Shown piece by piece: positions 57,881 to 64,000 of a stretch of 64,000 nt of DNA. The DNA comes from Apodemus sylvaticus. Lineage: Eukaryota; Chordata; Mammalia; Rodentia; Muridae. A model generated the notes under the pieces. That model saw only the letters and a program-made list of their open reading frames with translations, was not told the origin of the DNA and ran no database searches. The DNA is taken from positions 203,339,568 to 203,403,567 of the forward strand of contig NC_067472.1 in NCBI RefSeq assembly GCF_947179515.1. Direction: 5' to 3'. Position 1 is the stretch's first letter. Each line of letters starts with the position of its first letter. Position numbers and translations under genes: made by a program.

Positions 57881-59119
57881 AACACCCAGTGAGGACATAT
57901 CTGTGACTATAAAATACACTAATATTTTCTGTTAGGATGTATAATGACATTTCAATGATAAGTGTCTTATTAACACTTGCAAGAAATGTGTGACACTCTT
58001 TCTTAACTAAGAGCCCAGGAAATAGGAACTACCATCTTTGGGTTTTGTGCTTATAGCTGCCATCATTTCAGCCATGTCGGGCTGCCCTATAGGCTTGCTT
58101 TCTAGCATGGTGTCAAGTCTGTCCCTTTTAAAACATGGCTTCTGAGATTACTGTTGGCTTTCATCTGCCTTCTGACATCTGATTCCTTCTCAGCCAATCA
58201 GCACTTAATAGAATCTTGAAGTTACCATGGAGCTGAGTAAACAAGTCTGGCTCAGTGTTCAGTTGAACTGCTTCAACGCATACACGTGACTTGTGCTTGT
58301 GAATCTCAATAACCCCTTTACCTTATGAATACCAATAACCCGTTTACCATCCCTTTATCCAAATCCTATACCTCTACTTGTCTTCCTGCCTCCACAATGT
58401 CAGGTAGGAAAGAAACTAAAATGTTTATTTAACTGAAAGTCTCTCAAATAGGGAATCATCAAAATAAGGTGGGATTGGAAAGAAAGTATTGAAGGACAAG
58501 ACTGTGCCCTAACTAAGGTCTTGGATCTGACCTTTCCTAGGGTTGTAACTTTGTCCTGAACCTTGACTTATCTACTTGCTGGCAGATTCTAGGGCTCTCT
58601 AGGGAATTGAGTCTTTAGGAGGAGGGGATAGAGAAGGAATCCAGATAGTTCTTGGGGCTGTTTCAACTGAAGCAGAGAGAGAACTGTGTATAGACACAGG
58701 ATAACTGAGGCCCAAGTTGCTTTTCTTTTGATGACAGACTACAGAGTATTACACAATAGTACTTCAAAGATTAGCTGATCAACAGTAATGTTGAGATAAG
58801 GAGAGTCAATAAAACATCTTCCACTGTTCAATTAGCAACTTAGATTGACTAGTTTGTGCCAACTGGGTAGATGTATTTTCCTCCTACATGGTTTCACATT
58901 TGTGTTCTCTGAAGCTGTCAGGTGGAAACAAGTCTTTCCCTGACAAAAGGATAGTTTGTTACATTCACCTGCACACGAACTGCTGTGTCCACACTGGTGA
59001 TGCACACTGGATTGAAGATGGGCACCTTACTAATGGAGGAGGTTTCCACTCAATTTTGGCAAATGGTTTAAAATAATTACATTCCTTGATTGTCATTACA
59101 AACAAACTCCTATTGTGAA

Positions 59120-59190
59120 TAGCTAGAGTATGGTGGCATACACCTTTAATGTCCACCCTTGGGAACCAGAGGCATGAGAACCAATGTGAA
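59120..59190 (+). repeat. B1-like SINE remnant
   Basis: 'agagtatggtggcatacacc' followed by 'tttaatgtccacccttggga' resembles the B1 left part; the remainder is too diverged. Confidence 0.5.
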
Positions 59191-60673
59191 CATGAGAGTT
59201 TCTCTTGGACAGTAACTTCAAGAGAGTCACTCAGGGGCTATAAGACGGTTCGTCGAATAATAAAAGGAAATGAATTTTAAAAATTAGCATTCCCAGTAGT
59301 AGCTCTCTTACATCTGAAACCCACTAAGAAGGAAGGGTGGATCACAGGGCAGTAAGCAAACTGATACTCTTGAGAAGGCAAGCTAGGGACCATTTATAAA
59401 AAGATCACACCACCTTTACCTAGAGACAGTGAAGAAAATGAAAAAAAAGGGGCAAGATTGCTGGAGAGGAGAATATGAAGAATAGATGAAAGGAGAAGAC
59501 AGAACATAGGGGTGTTAGCCATGTGACACAGGAAGCTCACCACTGAATGCTCAAGGCAGACAAATGATATTAATAAATACATTTTCAAAGGAACACTGGC
59601 TAAAAATTACTGAGTACATGGCAAACACTGAAGGATTTAATGAAATATAGGTCAAGAGTTCAGGAATGATGCTGAGGCTGGGACAGGATATGACTAGAAC
59701 CACTAACTTATCAGGAAAAACACATTTCATGTTTAGATATTGTCTTCTGAGTCCCTAAACCCTGATGATGCTTTACAATTAGGAAATGAGATTTCTATGC
59801 ATATATTGTAGAACCAATTCTTAGTGCAATGTCTGGGCTCAAGAGTAAAATTCTAGCTCCCAGGTGGCATAGGCAGAAGGATTGATGGTAGTTTATCCAC
59901 ATTCTAGAAAGAATGATGAATTATAGGCAAACCCTGGCCATGAAGTCAAATTATTACTAAAAAGAATTAGAATTTTTTTTGGAAACTTGTGTTTGGGGAT
60001 TTTGTTTTACTCTGACTTGAGCATACACAGGATCTGGAGAAATCATGGTGATCTAGATATTCTTTAGTATTAGAGATCAAACTAAAGCAAATTTCCCAGC
60101 TTTATACTCATTTACCTCACTAGACACAGTATAATCTTTGTAACAAGGAATTATAAATCTACGAAGATAAGACGGGAATCCATAAAGACACAGTTGTATA
60201 TCACTAATAAACTTGTGCATCCCCAACAGGTAATTCTTGGGATAGAGGTACCAGAACAGTTTCTTGATACTATTCCACCTATTAGCCAATCAAAACCTGA
60301 ATCATCTTGAGGTCCCTATGATAAGTACAAAGCTGTTTTCCCAAACTGTGTTCACATTGCCAACCTCACAATGTCTGGTATGGAAAGAAATGGGAACATT
60401 TCTTTAGCTGATATCCCCATATTTTGAGAAGTCCAGAAAGTATGGATGCATAGGGAATGTACTGAATGAGAATCTAGTGCCAAGTGTCAAATTTGGCCCT
60501 GATATATCTGAGATTATGATTTTGGACAGAGCATTCTCCCTTTCACTATAAGGATCTTCCCATTTCATAGTAGCAAAACTAACAGGCTGACCTGTGAGCA
60601 CAAGTAGATATAGAGTGCTTAAGAGAGCACAGTATAGAGACAGCACCCAGTTAATTCATGGGAATTTTTACAG

Positions 60674-60832
60674 AGAAGCAGGCAGTGGAGGCACATATTT
60701 TTAATGACAGTGCTTTGGAGGCAAATACAGGTGGATTTCTGAGTTCCAGGCCAGCCTGGTCTAAAGAGTGAGTTCCATGACAGTCAGGGCTACACACAGA
60801 AACCCTATCTGGAAAAAAAAAAAAGAAAAAAG
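60674..60832 (+). repeat. B1 SINE
   Basis: 'gcaggcagtggaggcacata', 'tgagttccaggccagcctgg' and 'tacacacagaaaccctatct', with an A-rich tail at 60,812-60,832, are full-length B1 text. It sits about 45 bases left of the start of duplication arm 2. Confidence 0.93.
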
Positions 60833-60924
60833 GAAGCTACATTTGTTTGCAGATGTCCTGCAAAGGATCTGTGTAGGCCCAGTTCTTTCTGCTTCTCCCA
60901 GTTCATGCTAGCTTTGCTCAAGTG

Positions 60925-62000
60925 AATTGGAGGGCATTGTTCTTCTTTCATTTTGTCTGCTTTGACAGTATCTTGCCGTCATATTTCGCACAGTTCCCTA
61001 ATGTATGAATGGGTCTGTGTAGGGAGATGGATGAACACACATCACAAAGGACTGTGCATTTCATTCTCTGTCTCTGTCTTTCTGTCTCTGTTTCTGTCAC
61101 TCTCTCTGTCTCTGTCTCTTTGTCTCTCTGACTCTGTATCTGTCTCTGTCTCTCTCTACTTCCATAATATATTGGTATGGAACTCTATATATATTCCCAT
61201 TTGCTGCAGGAGGAAGCCTTTCTTCTAATGGCTGAATAGGGAATTGATCAGTGGGATTAGAAGAATTGGACTGCTAGACTGTTTCTTTTATTTAATTGTT
61301 TAGAGCAGTAGCATTTGATTTTAAACTAGGTCTCTGGCCATCTACACTCTATGTTTTTGTCACCTAAGCAGTGTCTTGTATGGATTCTATCTAATTAATT
61401 GGGCCTTAAGTCAAATCAGACATTTCTATTATTATTCCTAGATGTTCTCTGACACTACTGCCCTAGCATATCTGGCAGGTAGAACTGCCCAATGAGACTG
61501 AATAACAGACTTTTAACAGAAAATACTGTAGGTCAAGGGTTTTGTGGCTGAATTGGTATTTGTTTCTCTTTTGGTGGCCAACAGAGAACTCTCCTACAAC
61601 AAAGAAACTAGAACATAAGGGTAAAGGTTTAAAGCATGCATCTGCTCAACTTCAATTTCAACGTGCTGAGTATGTGTTGGCCTAAGCAATTGAACTCTAC
61701 TCTCAGTTAGCAAAGAGTAAACAGTTGTCTTAGCAACAGCCTGGGTTGTTTGTATATTTCCATGGGATGACCTTGCAGAACAACTCAAATGAATGCAATG
61801 GAGTCACTTTCATGGAAGCCTTATTGGTGACAAAAAGTGGCCAGTAGAGACTCTGTATCCCCCATCAGTAGAAATCACTAAGATTGCCTTCCTATAATTT
61901 AGGATTTACAGTACACTAGGTTTCCATGTTATGCCTCAAATGCCACTGCAACTGAACCTATATCTCCCAGGATTCTCTTCCTTTCCCTTAGCTCCCTTCC
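60925..62000 (+). repeat. High-copy murine interspersed repeat (arm 2 copy)
   Basis: As in arm 1, but between the TC tract and 'tgctgcaggaggaagcc' it has 'ctatatatattcccatttgc', the text expected for the family, so this copy looks like the intact arrangement. The right end is approximate. Confidence 0.5.
61062..61158. repeat. (TCTG/TCTC)n tract, arm 2 left
   Basis: About 95 bases, roughly one third of the arm 1 tract. Confidence 0.95.
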
Positions 62001-62610
62001 TATTCCTCAGGGACTGTGTCCATTGTCTTTCACATAGGTCACCTGTAAAATCTAATCAATCTCTCACTTCCATGGAGATGCATGTATCCATCCTAGTTCA
62101 TTTCTTCATATCCTATCTCTGGATGTATGGATTAAAGGTTGGTTAGTATCTTTAGTGACTACTATCCAGATGTAAGTGAATACATATAATATGTATGTTT
62201 CTGGATCTTGGTTATGTCACCATGGTTGTTTTTTTTTTTTATTGCCAAAGTTTTTTTTGCAAATGTCATAATGTCATTATTTTTTAAAATATCTAATCTG
62301 CCACTATGTAAATGTATCACATTTTCCCTATAGGATCTTCTCAATCTAGGACCATGCTTTGGTTCTTGGAAATTGCCCAGTGAGATTAAATGACAAACTT
62401 TCAACAGTAATATCTTTGTTCAGCCTAGAGGTCTCTCTCCTTCTTCTTCCATTTCCTGATGATTTGAATGAGAACAGCCCCACAGACTTATATATTTGCA
62501 TCATTAGTCTCCTGTAATGAACTGTATGGAAGGTCAGAAGGTATGGCCCAGTTGAAATTATGGTGCTTATTTGAATAAGAATGAAACTTGGGGGACTGTA
62601 GGATGGGATG

Positions 62611-62901
62611 TGTCAATGGGAGTCTGGAAGTATATATTAGAGGAGGTAGGTCACTAGGGGAGACTCTTGGAGGAAGTGTTTCACTGGGGGTAGGTTTTAA
62701 GATTTAAGATACCAGTAACAGGACCTGAATGTAACTCTGTTTCTCCTTATGTCTGTCTCCATCTCTCTCTGTCAGTCGCTGTCTCTCTATCTCATTCTAT
62801 CCTGTTTCTGTCTCCCTTTTTCTCTGTCTGTCTCTGTATCTTTCTGTCTATCTCTCTCAGTCTGTCTGTCTCTCTGTCTCTGTGTCCCTCTGTCTCTCTG
62901 C

Positions 62902-62959
<58 letters not shown>

Positions 62960-63120
62960 CTGTCTCTATCTCTGCCTCTGTACTCTTTGGTTTATTACAG
63001 AAAAACTCTGATACGACATCAGTGATTCTATCTGTAAGTCTATAAGGAAGCCCCAATTAAATACTTGCTGTTCAAAGAAATTCCCCAGTCCTGGTGGTTC
63101 TTCACAGCAATTAAACAGCA
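62611..63120 (+). mobile_element. MaLR-type LTR with internal TC expansion (arm 2)
   Basis: Same structure as 57,339-57,880, with a shorter perfect TC run and extra (TGTC)n units near 62,901-62,925. Confidence 0.65.
62746..62975. repeat. (TCTG/TC)n tract in LTR, arm 2
   Basis: TCTG, TGTC and TC units. The Ser/Leu-rich plus frame and the Arg/Glu/Asp-rich minus frame over it are artefacts. Confidence 0.95.
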
Positions 63121-64000
63121 AATAAACACCCACTGAGGACATATCTTTGACTATAACATACACTAATATTATCTGGATGTATAATCACATTTCAATGATA
63201 AGTGTCTTATTAACACTTGCAAGAAATGTGTGACACTCTTTCTTAACTAAGAGCCCAGGAAATAGAAACTACCATCTTTGGGTTTTGTGCTTATAGCTGC
63301 CATCATTTCAGCCACGTCGGGCCGCCCTATAGGCTTGCTTTCTAGCATGGTGTCAAGTCTGTCCCTTTTAAAACATGGCTTCTGAGATTACTTGTTGGCT
63401 TTCATCTGCCTTCTGACATCAGATTCCTTCTCAGCCAATCAGCACTTAATAGAATCTTGAGGTTACCATGGAGCTGAGTAAACAAGTCTGGCTCAGTGTT
63501 CAGTTGAACTGCTTCAACGCATACACGTGACTTGTGCTTGTGAATCTCAATAACCCCTTTACCTTGTGAATACCAATAACCCATTTACCATCCCTTTATC
63601 CAAATCCTATACCTCTACTTGTCTTCCTGCCTCCACAATGTCAGGTAGGAAAGAAACTAAAATGTTTATTTAACTGAAAGTCTCTCAAATAGGGAATCAT
63701 CAAAATAAGGTGGGATTGGAAAGAAAGTATTGAAGGACAAGACTGTGCCCTAACTAAGGTCTTGGATCTGACCTTTCCTAGGGTTGTAACTTTGTCCTGA
63801 ACCTTGACTTATCTACTTGCTGGCAGATTCTAGGGCTCTCTAGGGAATTGAGTCTTTAGGAGGAGGGGATAGAGAAGGAATCCAGATAGTTCTTGGGGCT
63901 GTTTCAACTGAAGCAGAGAGAGAACTGTGTATAGACACAGGAGAACTGAGGCCCAAGTTGCTTTTCTTTTGATGACAGACTACAGAGTATTACACAATAG

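Larger units (their letters stand above)
55381..58759 (+). repeat. Tandem duplication, arm 1 (~5.24 kb period)
   Basis: Aligned with 60,877-64,000 in direct orientation. The offset is 5,268 bases at the left and 5,241 at the right, the change being due mainly to microsatellite length. From about 55,936 onward the arms look at least 95% identical by eye; left of that they are clearly more diverged. The content is an interspersed murine repeat, a MaLR LTR with TC expansion, and unassigned sequence after 57,930. No gene is seen. Confidence 0.92.
58760..60876. other. Spacer between tandem duplication arms
   Basis: Present once in the window. It holds a B1-like remnant (59,120) and a B1 (60,674). 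No gene is recognised; the arm 2 equivalent would lie beyond the window. Confidence 0.6.
60877..64000 (+). repeat. Tandem duplication, arm 2 (continues past window)
   Basis: Direct repeat of 55,381-58,759, still matching at the last base of the window (58,759 aligns with 64,000). It differs from arm 1 in microsatellite lengths and in the junction at 61,160-61,210, where it keeps the ordinary repeat text while arm 1 is chimeric. Confidence 0.92.

Overview
The window is euarchontogliran nuclear DNA and almost certainly from a mouse (Mus) or a very close murine. The signs are B1 SINEs, B3/B4-type SINE remnants, several L1 copies with the murine L1 3' end, MaLR-type LTRs that read like ORR1, many long CA/TG and TC/GA microsatellites, a decayed Rpl36 retrocopy, and a fragment that looks like the murine Speer/alpha-takusan family. 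I see no intact protein-coding gene, no tRNA or rRNA gene, and nothing prokaryotic. Most open frames are by-products of microsatellites or L1 remnants.

Layout: 1-955 is one copy of a dispersed segmental duplication whose partner lies at 32,226-33,180. From 1 to 20 kb the sequence is mostly AT-rich and non-coding, with SINE fragments, an L1 that lacks most of ORF2 (10.5-11.5 kb), the Rpl36 retrocopy (15.7-16.1 kb, minus strand) and an L1 3' end (17.4-18.8 kb). At 21.0-22.0 kb a short L1 sits inside another L1, with a 17-bp target-site duplication. Between 22.5 and 25.6 kb are three exon-like plus-strand segments, each after a good splice acceptor and each open in phase 0 apart from a few stops; this looks like a decayed multi-exon gene that I cannot name. 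A MaLR LTR (30.3 kb), a polypurine block (31.5-32.0 kb), the second duplication copy, and a minus-strand L1 interrupted by another element (35.0-38.7 kb) follow.

From 42 to 47 kb the region is more gene-like. There is an ATT-trinucleotide complex, then a promoter-like block with three ACTACAnnTCCC-type motifs (42.70-42.85 kb), a long TG tract, a decayed C2H2 zinc-finger pseudogene (44.8-45.7 kb, plus strand), a twin-primed L1, and two frame-compatible exons of a Speer/takusan-like pseudogene (46.3-47.1 kb, minus strand).

The most unusual feature is an AT-rich tandem array at 49.0-50.5 kb with a very regular 157-158 bp period. An inverted copy lies at 48.34-48.55 kb. A repeat-poor block (51-54 kb) carries a near-perfect CTCF motif. 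From 55.4 kb to the window end is a tandem duplication of about 5.24 kb. Its arms look nearly identical except at the left end, where a TC-rich tract marks a chimeric junction.

The parts form a lineage-specific, duplication-rich and repeat-rich region with gene relics rather than a working pathway. Repeat family names and percent identities are by eye, and the ends of old repeats are uncertain by tens of bases.
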